Shown here: positions 26,780 to 35,106 of the stretch, in pieces
How positions within the stretch are numbered: position 1 is the first letter of the stretch
Layout: the number at the start of each line of letters is the position of its first letter
From: JAUILA01 sp964563925
GTDB lineage: Bacteria > Bacteroidota > Bacteroidia > Cytophagales > Cyclobacteriaceae
Direction of reading: 5' to 3'
DNA length: 47,944 nt
NCBI GenBank assembly: GCA_964563925.1
Contig: CAZLZD010000032.1
Coordinates: 1 to 47,944, forward strand
Notes under the pieces: model-generated
Told to the model about the DNA's origin: nothing
What the model saw: the letters and a program-made list of their open reading frames with translations, nothing else
Database searches by the model: none
Program-made: the position numbers and the translations under genes

Positions 26780-27085
26780 TTACATCAAATTGTCTGGTAG
26801 TTTGGCGTTGGGGTCCCCGGGCTTGGTAATATTGATAGCCTCTACACCTCTGATTTCGGGTACGGCCTTTTTGATTGCTTCTTCCACACCTGCCTTGAGG
26901 GTCATGGTTGACATGGGACAGGTGCCGCAGGCGCCCAGCAATTCAAGGCGTACGATCATTCCGGAAGTTATCTCCAGCACTTTCACATTGCCTCCGTCTG
27001 TCTCCAAATAAGGGCGGATCGCATCCAGTGCCGCCTCAATCTTTCCTTTCAGTTCCTGATCTGATAATGCCGATGTCGTTGCCAT
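26780..27085 (-). CDS. NifU-like Fe-S cluster scaffold (NifU C-terminal domain)
   Basis: The 101-aa protein consists of the NifU C-terminal domain alone, with IRPYLETDGGNVKVLEI and the cluster-binding CGTCPMS (CxxC) motif. It assembles or carries Fe-S clusters for delivery to target proteins. It lies 2 nt after the Mrp ATPase gene, a natural partner in cluster transfer, and 1 nt before the M43 protease gene. The tail GDPNAKLPDNLM extends beyond the domain. Confidence 0.92.
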   Translation of the reverse strand: MATTSALSDQELKGKIEAALDAIRPYLETDGGNVKVLEITSGMIVRLELLGACGTCPMSTMTLKAGVEEAIKKAVPEIRGVEAINITKPGDPNAKLPDNLM

Positions 27086-27087
27086 AC

Positions 27088-28179
27088 TTAATTTACTTCA
27101 ACTTTTTTTGTTTCTTCAAGCCTGGCGTTTCTGATCGCCACCTGCTGGGCGACCGTCCGTGCCAGCTCCTGAAAGGCTTCACCTGTACTGCCCTCTTTCA
27201 GGGCAACAGGATATCCGCTGTCCCCGCTTTCCCTCACTTCCTGTATTATGGGAAGCTGTCCTAACAGGGGAACATCCTGCTGTTTGGACAGGTTTGCTCC
27301 TCCGTTTTCGCCAAAGATAAAATATTTCTTATCCGGCATGTCCGGAGGTGTAAAATACGCCATATTTTCAACGATGCCAAGCACCGGGACGTTGATCTGC
27401 GGTTGCTTGAACATTGCCACGCCTTTCCTTGCATCGGCCAGTGCCACCTTTTGGGGTGTGGTCACAATGACTGCACCGGTCACCGGTACCGTCTGGACCA
27501 TCGTGAGGTGTATGTCGCTCGTGCCGGGTGGCAGGTCTATAAGCAAATAATCAAGTTCGCCCCAGTCTGCATCACTCATGAACTGGCGTAAAGCCGAGCT
27601 GGCCATAGGCCCGCGCCAGACCACGGCATTTTCCGGCGGGGCCAGAAAACCGATGGACATGATCTTTACCCCGTACTGCTCAAGGGGAATGATGAGATTT
27701 TTGCCATTTACCTGACGTACGCCCGGCTGTTCGAATTCACAGTTGAACATGACCGGAACGGAGGGACCGAAAATATCTGCGTCAATAAGTCCGACGCGTG
27801 CGCCCTGTTTTGCCAGGGCCACGGCGAGATTGGCCGCTACTGTGGATTTGCCGACACCACCCTTGCCTGAAGCAATGGCAATAATGTTTTTAACGCCTGG
27901 CAGCACCGGCGTATTGTCGCGGGTGGTGGTAACCTGTGAGGTCATATTGATCTCCACCCGCAGGTCGTCAGAAAGATGGGAATGTATCGCTTTCTCGCAA
28001 TCCATCCGGATCATCTCCTTCAGCGGACAGGCAGGGGTGGTCAGAACCACCGTAAATTTGATTACATCGCTGAATGTTTCCACATCCCGGATCATGCCCA
28101 GTGTAACCAGATCCTTTTTAAGATCAGGGTCCTGGACGGTTGAAAGGGCTTTCAGTACTTCCTCTTTGCCGTAGCTCAT
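27088..28179 (-). CDS. Mrp/ApbC-family P-loop ATPase (Fe-S cluster carrier)
   Basis: The 363-aa protein has an N-terminal MIP18/DUF59 domain (about 1-85, with TTPACPLKEM) and a Mrp/NBP35 ATPase domain. Its Walker A-type motif is SGKGGVGKSTVAANLAVALA, followed by GLIDADIFGPSVPVM and LLIDLPPGTSDIH. The C-terminal CxxC that binds the bridging cluster in many NBP35/ApbC proteins is not present: the matching stretch reads NMAYFTPPDMPDKKY. Its role is loading or carrying Fe-S clusters with the downstream NifU-like protein. A TAnnTTTG box on this strand at 28218-28211 probably drives the operon. Confidence 0.92.
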   Translation of the reverse strand: MSYGKEEVLKALSTVQDPDLKKDLVTLGMIRDVETFSDVIKFTVVLTTPACPLKEMIRMDCEKAIHSHLSDDLRVEINMTSQVTTTRDNTPVLPGVKNIIAIASGKGGVGKSTVAANLAVALAKQGARVGLIDADIFGPSVPVMFNCEFEQPGVRQVNGKNLIIPLEQYGVKIMSIGFLAPPENAVVWRGPMASSALRQFMSDADWGELDYLLIDLPPGTSDIHLTMVQTVPVTGAVIVTTPQKVALADARKGVAMFKQPQINVPVLGIVENMAYFTPPDMPDKKYFIFGENGGANLSKQQDVPLLGQLPIIQEVRESGDSGYPVALKEGSTGEAFQELARTVAQQVAIRNARLEETKKVEVN

Positions 28180-28210
28180 ATCCTCGCGTTCAATTGCAGT
28201 TTCTAAACAA

Positions 28211-28218
28211 CAAAATTA
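28211..28218 (-). promoter_or_regulatory. -7 promoter element of the Mrp-NifU-M43 operon
   Basis: TAATTTTG on the minus strand is a perfect TAnnTTTG element, placing the start near 28206, about 27 nt before the Mrp ATG at 28179. No good TTG at 17-23 nt upstream was found. Confidence 0.5.
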
Positions 28219-28282
28219 CGGCATTTTATTTCCCTTGAGGAATATTTGGGCAATTCTTTTACGCAGAGCCCCGCCTGCAGAA

Positions 28283-28768
28283 TCATTTCTTTTTAAAGGT
28301 CATATCCATGGTTATCTCCGTCCCGTTATCCAGACGCGTGACTTGCTGCACCAATGTATTTTGGTTGATGGTAATCCGGCCGTCCTGGATTTTGTTTCCC
28401 GAAACATCCGTGTCTGTGTAGATGAATGTATCCCCTTCAAACTTACCGGATCCATATACCACGCTGGGACCTTCAAACAACATCAGGTAAATTTTATCGT
28501 CGGCCTGGTTATAGGCCAGAAGTTCAGTGGATAATACCGTGCGGCTGCCGTTGATGCTTGCGGTAACCTCACAGTATACTCCGTTTACCTGGGAGGCGGT
28601 TTCACAGGATACGGTGAAATCCGGCGGGAGGGTTTCGGCCATTCCCTTGTCAAGCTGCGTTTTGTCTGGTACCCAGGATCCGTTCAGTTGCCGTAAGTGT
28701 TCGAGCTGGGACTGGGCTGCGCATAGCAGAGATGAGCTGGTTAAACAAATGATTAAGAGGCTTTTCAT
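28283..28768 (-). CDS. Small secreted lipocalin-like protein of unknown function
   Basis: The 161-aa protein has a signal peptide (IICLTSSSLLCAAQ) and a predicted beta-rich body: LNGSWVPDKTQL, VTASINGSRTVLSTELLAY, KIYLMLFEGPSVVYGSGKFE, closing with ITMDMTFKKK. This pattern of a W near the start and meandering strands resembles DUF1579/lipocalin-type proteins such as the one at 11941-12450, but similarity is weak. A near-consensus -7 box TAACTTTA lies on this strand at 28786-28779, 10 nt before the ATG. It is divergent from dnaG and upstream of, but 103 nt from, the mrp start. Confidence 0.55.
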   Translation of the reverse strand: MKSLLIICLTSSSLLCAAQSQLEHLRQLNGSWVPDKTQLDKGMAETLPPDFTVSCETASQVNGVYCEVTASINGSRTVLSTELLAYNQADDKIYLMLFEGPSVVYGSGKFEGDTFIYTDTDVSGNKIQDGRITINQNTLVQQVTRLDNGTEITMDMTFKKK

Positions 28769-28859
28769 TGTTATAATTTAAAGTTACAGATGAGTAAAAA
28801 GTTAATATACTCAATTAAAGCTATGAACCACAGGAATTTCAGGCGCGGTGTGAATAATG

Positions 28860-28890
28860 TTGTGAATCCTCAGGAAGGTAGTTAGATTTA
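28860..28890 (+). promoter_or_regulatory. dnaG promoter abutting the start codon (leaderless)
   Basis: TTG at 28860-28862, a 20-nt spacer and TAGATTTA at 28883-28890 (one mismatch to TAnnTTTG) form a promoter. The GTG start codon follows after exactly 4 nt at 28895, so the mRNA should start at or beside the initiation codon. Confidence 0.5.
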
Positions 28891-28894
28891 CATC

Positions 28895-30814
28895 GTGATA
28901 GCCAAAGCCACCATAGAGGAAGTTCGTGACCGAATGGATATTGAGGAAGTAGTGGGGGACTTTGTCACGCTCAAGCGGAAAGGAAGCGGTAAATACCTCT
29001 GGGCCTGCTGCCCGTTTCACGACGAAAAAACACCAAGCTTTGCCGTGACACCCGACAAAGGGATTTATAAGTGTTTCGGTTGCGGAAGATCGGGTGATAC
29101 CATCTCCTTCGTGATGGATCACGATGGGCTCAGCTATATCGAGGCCATCCGGTACCTGGCGCAGAAATACGGTATAGAAATCCGTGAAACCGAACAGTCT
29201 GACGAAGCCCAGGAAGCCCAGAATGAAAAGGAGAGCCTTTACATCATTCTCCGGTTTGCCCAGGAATACTTTCGTAAAAACCTTAAAGAGACCGATGAGG
29301 GGCGATCGATCGGGTTGAGCTATCTCAGGGAGCGTGGTATTGACCCCCGGACTATCGATAAGTTTGAACTCGGCTATTCCCTGTCTTCCTGGGATGATCT
29401 GCATGCACACGGCCTGGAGAATAAATACCAGGAAGACCTGATGGAAAAGGCGGGCCTGATTGTCCGGAAGGATGAAAAAAAGGTTTACGACCGTTTCCGC
29501 GGCCGGGTCATGTTCCCGATTCATAATGTGTCAGGGAAGGTGATTGCCTTCGGGGCACGCACATTACGGAAGGATGACAAGCCCAAATACCTGAATTCAC
29601 CCGAGAGCGAAGTCTATCATAAGAGCCGTATACTGTATGGAATCTACCAGGCACGGCAATCCATCCGGCAGCAGGACAATTGCTACCTGGTCGAAGGCTA
29701 CACCGATGTGATCGCCATGCATATGGCCGACATTGAAAATGTGGTGGCCTCCTCAGGGACGTCCCTTACGACCGAACAGATTAAATTGATCAGCCGCTTT
29801 TCCAACAACATCACCGTCCTTTATGACGGAGATCCGGCCGGTATCAAGGCGTCACTGCGCGGGATAGATATGATCCTGGAAGCCGGCATGAATGTCCGCA
29901 CGCTGGTGTTCCCCGAAGGGCATGATCCTGACAGTTATTCCCAGAAACTGGGGACCGAGGCCTTTGGCCGGTTCCTGGAGGAAAATACCCGTGACTTCAT
30001 CACCTTCAAGGTCGACCTTTTTGTGAAGGAAGCCGGAGGCGACCCGATTAAAAAAGCATCTGCAATAACTGATATCATACAGACAATCAGTAAAATACCG
30101 GATGGAATTAAACGATCACTTTATGTAAAGGAGAGTGCCCGTTTACTCGAAATGGACGAGGAGGTGCTGATTACAGAGCTGAACAAAATCCTGATCAGGG
30201 AGCGCAGAAAGAAGCCCGATACCCGGCAGGAGCCACCGCCTGATTTTGTGCCCGACTATTCGGAAGAGGAAAAGACCAAAGGGAAGACCCACGACGAATT
30301 AATCGCCATCCATGAACGTGAATGCCTGCGGTTACTGATCCGGTACGGCACACAGCCGGATGAGGAGCAAGCCCCGATGTATCAGTACAGCCTGTCGGAA
30401 CTCGAGGAGGTTGAGTTTATCACCCCGTCCTATGCGGAGATATTTTCTGTGTACAAGGAAGAGCTGACAAGGGGGAATACCCCGGATGCCGATTTCCTGC
30501 TGCGGAATACGCCGGGAGAACTAAAAAAAGATGTGATTGACCTGCTGGCTGACCGGCATGAGGTCAGTGAGAACTGGTATAAGCGGTTCAAGATATTTGT
30601 ACCATCTGAGGAAGATTTGCTGGATAAAATGTTTATGACCAATATGGCCAGGCTGAAGCGGTCTATTGTGCAGAAGCTGATCGACGAACATAAGGAGAAG
30701 TTGAAGAATGTGACCGACCCTGAAGAAACAGACCAGCTCTTGCATATTCAGCAGGAACTTAAAAAGGCGGAAAAGGAATTGGCTGACCTGCTGGGTATTG
30801 TGATACCGAAGTGA
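28895..30814 (+). CDS. dnaG: DNA primase DnaG
   Basis: The 639-aa primase makes RNA primers at the replication fork. The GTG start gives MIAKATIEEVRDRMDIEEVV, the expected family N-terminus. The CHC2 zinc finger is C39, H42, C60, C63 (CPFHDEKTPS, KCFGCGRSG). The TOPRIM core follows with YLVEGYTDVIAMHMA and VLYDGDPAGIKASLRGIDM, metal ligands intact. The C-terminal helicase-binding region is present from about residue 440. The promoter element lies 4 nt before the start. RibBA follows after 69 nt. Confidence 0.97.
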   Translation: MIAKATIEEVRDRMDIEEVVGDFVTLKRKGSGKYLWACCPFHDEKTPSFAVTPDKGIYKCFGCGRSGDTISFVMDHDGLSYIEAIRYLAQKYGIEIRETEQSDEAQEAQNEKESLYIILRFAQEYFRKNLKETDEGRSIGLSYLRERGIDPRTIDKFELGYSLSSWDDLHAHGLENKYQEDLMEKAGLIVRKDEKKVYDRFRGRVMFPIHNVSGKVIAFGARTLRKDDKPKYLNSPESEVYHKSRILYGIYQARQSIRQQDNCYLVEGYTDVIAMHMADIENVVASSGTSLTTEQIKLISRFSNNITVLYDGDPAGIKASLRGIDMILEAGMNVRTLVFPEGHDPDSYSQKLGTEAFGRFLEENTRDFITFKVDLFVKEAGGDPIKKASAITDIIQTISKIPDGIKRSLYVKESARLLEMDEEVLITELNKILIRERRKKPDTRQEPPPDFVPDYSEEEKTKGKTHDELIAIHERECLRLLIRYGTQPDEEQAPMYQYSLSELEEVEFITPSYAEIFSVYKEELTRGNTPDADFLLRNTPGELKKDVIDLLADRHEVSENWYKRFKIFVPSEEDLLDKMFMTNMARLKRSIVQKLIDEHKEKLKNVTDPEETDQLLHIQQELKKAEKELADLLGIVIPK

Positions 30815-30883
30815 AAAGGAACCCGGCGGGCACCTGAATTGTTGGAATAAAGAATTAAAATACGGCCACTGGCAACGGAATAT

Positions 30884-32107
30884 ATGCAGGACAGACCATT
30901 GAACACCATTGAGGAAGCTCTTGAGGATATCAGGAACGGAAAAGTAATTATTGTAGTGGATGATGAGGATCGGGAGAATGAAGGTGACTTTATCTGTGCG
31001 GCCGAATGCATCACCCCCGAAATTGTCAATTTTATGGCCACCCACGGACGAGGACTGATCTGTGTACCGCTGGTGGAAGACCGGTGCGAGGAACTTGGCC
31101 TGGAAATGATGGTTGGGCGTAATACCGCCTCCTTTGAAACGCCATTCACCGTTTCAGTTGACCTGATCGGACATGGTTGTACCACCGGAATATCGGCGCA
31201 TGACCGGTTTAAAACCATCAAGGCGCTGGTGGATCCCGAGACGGATCCTGACGAGTTAGGCAAGCCGGGCCACATCTTTCCACTGAAAGCCAAACGTGGC
31301 GGTGTCCTTCGCCGTGCCGGTCATACCGAGGCGGCAATTGACTTTGCGCGGCTGGCGGGTTTTCGCCCGGCGGGTGTGCTGGTGGAGATAATGAACGAGG
31401 ATGGTTCGATGGCACGCCTGGATGACCTGAAAAATGTGGCCGAACGGTTTGATCTGGCCCTGGTCTCCATTCAGGACCTGATCCAGTACCGTATCGAAAA
31501 GGAAAGCCTGATTGAAAAACAGGTTCAGGACGTGGACATGCCCACTGACTTCGGCCATTTCAAACTGATTGCCTACAGGCAGACAAATACCGGGGATAAC
31601 CACCTTGCACTGGTCAAGGGAACCTGGGAACCTGATGAACCTGTCCTGGTCAGGGTGCACTCTTCCTGTGTCACCGGGGATATTTTCGGATCCTGCCGCT
31701 GTGATTGCGGCGGACAACTGCACGCAGCCATGCAGATGGTGGAAGATGCAGGCAAGGGTGTGGTCCTGTATATGAACCAGGAGGGACGCGGCATCGGACT
31801 GATCAATAAGCTGAAGGCTTATAAACTGCAGGAAGAAGGCCTGGACACGGTGGAGGCCAATCTGAAACTTGGATTTGATATGGACCAGCGTGATTACGGC
31901 GTTGGAGCCCAGATTCTGCGGGACCTTGGCGTGAAGAAAATGAAATTGATTTCCAATAATCCCAAAAAACGGGTGGGACTGATTGGCTACGGACTCGAAA
32001 TTGTCGAAAATGTAGCTGTGGAAATCAAACCAAATGTGTATAATGAAAAATATCTGACTACTAAAAGAGATAAAATGGGTCATCAGATCCTGAAGAATGC
32101 AAAGTAA
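30884..32107 (+). CDS. ribBA: Bifunctional DHBP synthase / GTP cyclohydrolase II (RibBA)
   Basis: The 407-aa protein makes both riboflavin precursors. The N-terminal DHBP synthase (about 5-200) shows DDEDRENEGDF, THGRGLICVPL, TTGISAHDR and RAGHTEAAIDFARLAG, converting ribulose 5-phosphate. The C-terminal GTP cyclohydrolase II (about 210-400) has the zinc cysteines in SSCVTGDIFGSCRCDCGG and the active-site NQEGRGIGL. Both halves look complete. There is no FMN riboswitch in the 69-nt upstream gap. Its end overlaps the next gene by 11 nt. Confidence 0.97.
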   Translation: MQDRPLNTIEEALEDIRNGKVIIVVDDEDRENEGDFICAAECITPEIVNFMATHGRGLICVPLVEDRCEELGLEMMVGRNTASFETPFTVSVDLIGHGCTTGISAHDRFKTIKALVDPETDPDELGKPGHIFPLKAKRGGVLRRAGHTEAAIDFARLAGFRPAGVLVEIMNEDGSMARLDDLKNVAERFDLALVSIQDLIQYRIEKESLIEKQVQDVDMPTDFGHFKLIAYRQTNTGDNHLALVKGTWEPDEPVLVRVHSSCVTGDIFGSCRCDCGGQLHAAMQMVEDAGKGVVLYMNQEGRGIGLINKLKAYKLQEEGLDTVEANLKLGFDMDQRDYGVGAQILRDLGVKKMKLISNNPKKRVGLIGYGLEIVENVAVEIKPNVYNEKYLTTKRDKMGHQILKNAK

Positions 32108-32720
32108 AGTCACCTACATACTGCTGGCGCTAATCGCCGTGGTGTCACTTAATCAACATCCGGCGCATGCCCAGAAATTCTCCTCGGAAGTCTGGCATAA
32201 CGGAGAAGTTGTTTTGCTGGAAGGGGATACGCTGTCCGGCCGTGTAAAATATGACATGGAAGCCCAGATCGTACAGTTTTCCGGTAACGGCGAGACCATT
32301 CAGACCTTCAGTCCGCGTAAACTGATCGCGTTTGACCTGTACGATGAAGTCCTTGGTGCCTACCGTGTTTTCTATATTCTCCCGTTTGAGGCCAATGGCC
32401 ACTACCGTACCCCATACATTTTTGAAGTCCTGTACACCGGCTCCCGCATATCCCTGCTGCGTACCGAAAGTGTGGAGACGGTTGTCCGAAACACACCCTA
32501 TATTTACGGGGGCAGCTATTCCAGTATAGAACAGGTCTACACCTACTATTTTCTGAAGCCAGGCGGCGACATCCAGGTATTCTCCGGAAAAAAATCTGAT
32601 TTATACAGGATCATGGCAGATCGCTCTTCCGAAATTAAGGATTATATAAAGGAGAATAATATGAATGTGGACCGTCTGACCGACCTTATTCGTATTTCTT
32701 CCTATTACAACTCACTCTAA
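32097..32720 (+). CDS. Secreted protein of unknown function, overlapping ribBA
   Basis: The 207-aa protein has a signal peptide ending near HPAHAQ (residue 26). A beta-rich region follows that begins VVLLEGDTLSGRVKYDMEA, then Tyr-rich strands (YRVFYILPFEANGHYRTPYI, PYIYGGSYSSIEQVYTYYFL) and a helical C-terminus. The GDTLxGxV opening is shared with the protein at 33513-34283 on the other side of surE. The function is not recognised. It starts inside ribBA (11 nt) and ends 15 nt before surE, so the three are probably one transcript. Confidence 0.6.
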   Translation: MQSKVTYILLALIAVVSLNQHPAHAQKFSSEVWHNGEVVLLEGDTLSGRVKYDMEAQIVQFSGNGETIQTFSPRKLIAFDLYDEVLGAYRVFYILPFEANGHYRTPYIFEVLYTGSRISLLRTESVETVVRNTPYIYGGSYSSIEQVYTYYFLKPGGDIQVFSGKKSDLYRIMADRSSEIKDYIKENNMNVDRLTDLIRISSYYNSL

Positions 32721-32735
32721 TTCACAATCAAACTC

Positions 32736-33518
32736 ATGAAGAGACCCTTAATTCTGGTGTCGAATGACGATGGCATCACGGCAAAAGGCATTCGCCTGCT
32801 TGTAGATATTATGAAAGAACTCGGTGACGTGGTGGTGGTGGCACCGGACGGACCCCAGTCGGGTATGGGTCATGCGATCACCATTGGTAATACCTTACGC
32901 CTGGAGGAAACCGATATTTTCGGGGAGATTCCGGCATACGAGTGTTCCGGGACCCCGGCTGATTGCGTGAAGATAGCCAAGCATTTTGTCCTGAAGGACC
33001 GCAAGCCTGACCTGGTGGTCAGCGGGATCAACCACGGAAGTAATACGTCGATCAGTGTATTATACAGCGGGACCATGTCGGCGGCTATAGAAGGGGCTAT
33101 CGAAGGGATGCCGGCGATTGGATTTTCCCTGTGTGATTATGCATCTGATGCCGATTTCTCGCATATACGGCAGTATGTGCACCGGATTACCTCACTGGTC
33201 CTGGAAAAGGGCCTTTCCAAAGGAGTGGCACTGAATGTTAATTTCCCGCCTAAAAGGAATGAAGAACTGAAAGGGGTCAAAATATGCCGCCAGGCGCGGG
33301 CAAAATGGCAGGAAGAGTTTGATCAGCGCTACGATCCGAATGGCAGGCGCTATTTCTGGCTGGCCGGTAATTTTGTTAATTTTGACCACGGTGAAGACAA
33401 TGACGAATGGGCCATTGCCAATAATTACGTGTCAGTGGTTCCCTGTCAGTTTGACCTGACCGCACATCATGAAGTGGTGAATCTTCACAGCGAATGGGAA
33501 GAGATGGTGAAACTATAA
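32736..33518 (+). CDS. surE: 5'/3'-nucleotidase SurE
   Basis: The 260-aa survival protein removes phosphate from nucleoside monophosphates. SNDDGITAKGIRLLVDIM is the metal-binding N-terminus (Asp-Asp), followed by VVAPDGPQSGMGHAIT, YECSGTPADCVKIA and SGINHGSNTSISVLYSGTM, with the Asn ligand. Length is normal for the family. It is third in the ribBA transcript; its 3' end overlaps the convergent gene by 6 nt. Confidence 0.96.
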   Translation: MKRPLILVSNDDGITAKGIRLLVDIMKELGDVVVVAPDGPQSGMGHAITIGNTLRLEETDIFGEIPAYECSGTPADCVKIAKHFVLKDRKPDLVVSGINHGSNTSISVLYSGTMSAAIEGAIEGMPAIGFSLCDYASDADFSHIRQYVHRITSLVLEKGLSKGVALNVNFPPKRNEELKGVKICRQARAKWQEEFDQRYDPNGRRYFWLAGNFVNFDHGEDNDEWAIANNYVSVVPCQFDLTAHHEVVNLHSEWEEMVKL

Positions 33519-34283
33519 TTGCCCCACCAGTACTTCCACGCCCTGCTTCAGTGAGTGTCCGTCCCTGACGTGCTCAAGTAACGCGTTCTGAAGGTATTTG
33601 GGCACATTCTCCCCCGATTTCAGCTTTTCAACCACATCATTCAGCATGCTGGCGAGCTCCTTGTCGTTCATCTGATCGGCCTGCTTTTGCAGGTTGGTGA
33701 ATTCGTCGATCAGCGGGGAGTTGGTGGCCCTCTTCTGGGAGATACGATATTGCTCCATGCGGTCTTCCGTTTTAGCATCCATGCACTGGTTATAGGCCGC
33801 CACCAGGGCATTCATGTCCTTTTTCCGGTATACCCCCTCGGCGATTGCTTCTTTCACGGGGCCGCAATCATCGAGGAAATTTGCCATGGATTTCTTGAAA
33901 AGGAAGTTGGGAACTTCTGTTCCTTCACCACTTCGTTTGTACAGAAAGTGGGCATTATAGGTGTATGACTTATCAGACCGGAATTTGAGAAGGCTCAGGT
34001 AGCCGTCGGTCTCCACCTGCATAAGCCGGTACTTTTCCCCAAACTTTATGGTCCGGTAGGGTATTCCGTCCTGCACCATCGAGACAATTTCATGCCCCTT
34101 GTAGCGCTCTTTCATTTCATCATTCTCAAAAGTGACTTCCTCGTACAAATCGCCCGGGAGTAATAATTCGATGTTTCCCCGGAGGGTGTCTCCTGATGTG
34201 AGTACGAGTCTGTCCTGTGCGCCGGCTGTGACCACAGCGGCCCCGCACATTAGAAGTAGAAGAAGTCTGATTGAATAGTTCAT
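33513..34283 (-). CDS. Secreted protein of unknown function, GDTLxG type
   Basis: The 256-aa product has a signal peptide (LLMCGAAVVTAGAQ) and a beta-rich N-terminal half opening with LVLTSGDTLRGNIELLLPGD and later IVSMVQDGIPYRTIKFGEKY. A helical C-terminal half follows (EEFTNLQKQ-like stretch at about 190, LASMLNDVVEKLKSGENVPK). The N-terminal fold resembles the protein at 32097-32720, so two related secreted proteins flank surE. No enzyme motif is seen. Expression is probably monocistronic. Confidence 0.55.
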   Translation of the reverse strand: MNYSIRLLLLLMCGAAVVTAGAQDRLVLTSGDTLRGNIELLLPGDLYEEVTFENDEMKERYKGHEIVSMVQDGIPYRTIKFGEKYRLMQVETDGYLSLLKFRSDKSYTYNAHFLYKRSGEGTEVPNFLFKKSMANFLDDCGPVKEAIAEGVYRKKDMNALVAAYNQCMDAKTEDRMEQYRISQKRATNSPLIDEFTNLQKQADQMNDKELASMLNDVVEKLKSGENVPKYLQNALLEHVRDGHSLKQGVEVLVGQL

Positions 34284-34330
34284 ATATGTAAAGGTAGACG
34301 TAAATTATTTAATTCAAGTTCATTTAAAGG

Positions 34331-35086
34331 CTATACCTCATTATTTGGTTTTTCCTCTATTCGTTTGTGCAATTTGACCGGATTCCTTGATTTCCGGATT
34401 TTCATATTGATCAGCTCGACCATCAGTGAGAAAAATACCGCAAAATAAATATACCCTTTGGGTACGTGGTAATGTAACGCTTCGATCAGGAGCATAAACC
34501 CGATCAGGATCAGAAATGAAAGTGCCAGGATCTCCAGCGACGGGTGTTTGGCAATAAATTCACTGATCGATTTGGCATACTTCAGCATCACCAGGATGGA
34601 GATCACCACGGCAATGATCATAAGGACCAGCTCTTCGGTAAGTCCGATGGCAGTCAGAATGGAATCAAAGGAGAAGATGATATCCAGCATAATGATCTGG
34701 AGAATGACACTCTGCAGGGATCCTTTTTTGGCAGAATCCTGGCTGGTGGCTTCCCCTTCCATTTTATGATGTATTTCCAGGGTGCTTTTGTACAGGAGAA
34801 ACAAACCGCCCAGGGCAAGGATAATATCCCGGATGCTGAAGCCGGTATCGAATGCAGTAAAGACCGGCTCCTTGAACTTAATGATCCAGGTAATGGCCAG
34901 GAGCATGCCAATCCGCATGACAAGCGCCAGGATGAGGCCCCAGTTCCGTGCCTTTTGCTGCTGGTTTACCGGTAATTTGTTTGAGACAATGGAAATAAAA
35001 ATAATATTGTCGATCCCCAGGACGATCTCCAGAAATGTCAGTGTGAGTAAGGCCACCCAGGCGGAAGGTTCTAACAAAATATCCAT
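34331..35086 (-). CDS. TerC-family integral membrane protein
   Basis: The 251-aa protein has about seven membrane helices. The family signatures with acidic residues inside helices are FLEIVLGIDNIIFISIVSN near the N-terminus and MLDIIFSFDSILTAIGLTEE in the middle. TerC proteins are linked to metal-ion (manganese) export for secreted enzymes and to tellurite resistance; no other ter genes are nearby, so the metal-export role is favoured by family knowledge. A TAnnTTTG box lies exactly 4 nt before its ATG. Confidence 0.92.
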   Translation of the reverse strand: MDILLEPSAWVALLTLTFLEIVLGIDNIIFISIVSNKLPVNQQQKARNWGLILALVMRIGMLLAITWIIKFKEPVFTAFDTGFSIRDIILALGGLFLLYKSTLEIHHKMEGEATSQDSAKKGSLQSVILQIIMLDIIFSFDSILTAIGLTEELVLMIIAVVISILVMLKYAKSISEFIAKHPSLEILALSFLILIGFMLLIEALHYHVPKGYIYFAVFFSLMVELINMKIRKSRNPVKLHKRIEEKPNNEV

Positions 35087-35090
35087 TGGG

Positions 35091-35098
35091 CAAAATTA
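35091..35098 (-). promoter_or_regulatory. TAnnTTTG element 4 nt before the terC-like ATG (leaderless)
   Basis: TAATTTTG on the minus strand matches the -7 consensus fully; the ATG at 35086-35084 follows after exactly 4 nt, so transcription should start at or next to the A of ATG. Confidence 0.5.
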
Positions 35099-35106
35099 TA
35101 AGATTT

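Noticed and set aside
30815..30883. Possible FMN riboswitch before ribBA
   Set aside because: The 69-nt gap is too short and lacks the conserved RFN element; no folded leader is visible.
34331..35086. Tellurite resistance island suggested by the TerC-like gene
   Set aside because: No other ter genes are nearby; TerC-family proteins are widespread and mostly unrelated to tellurite.
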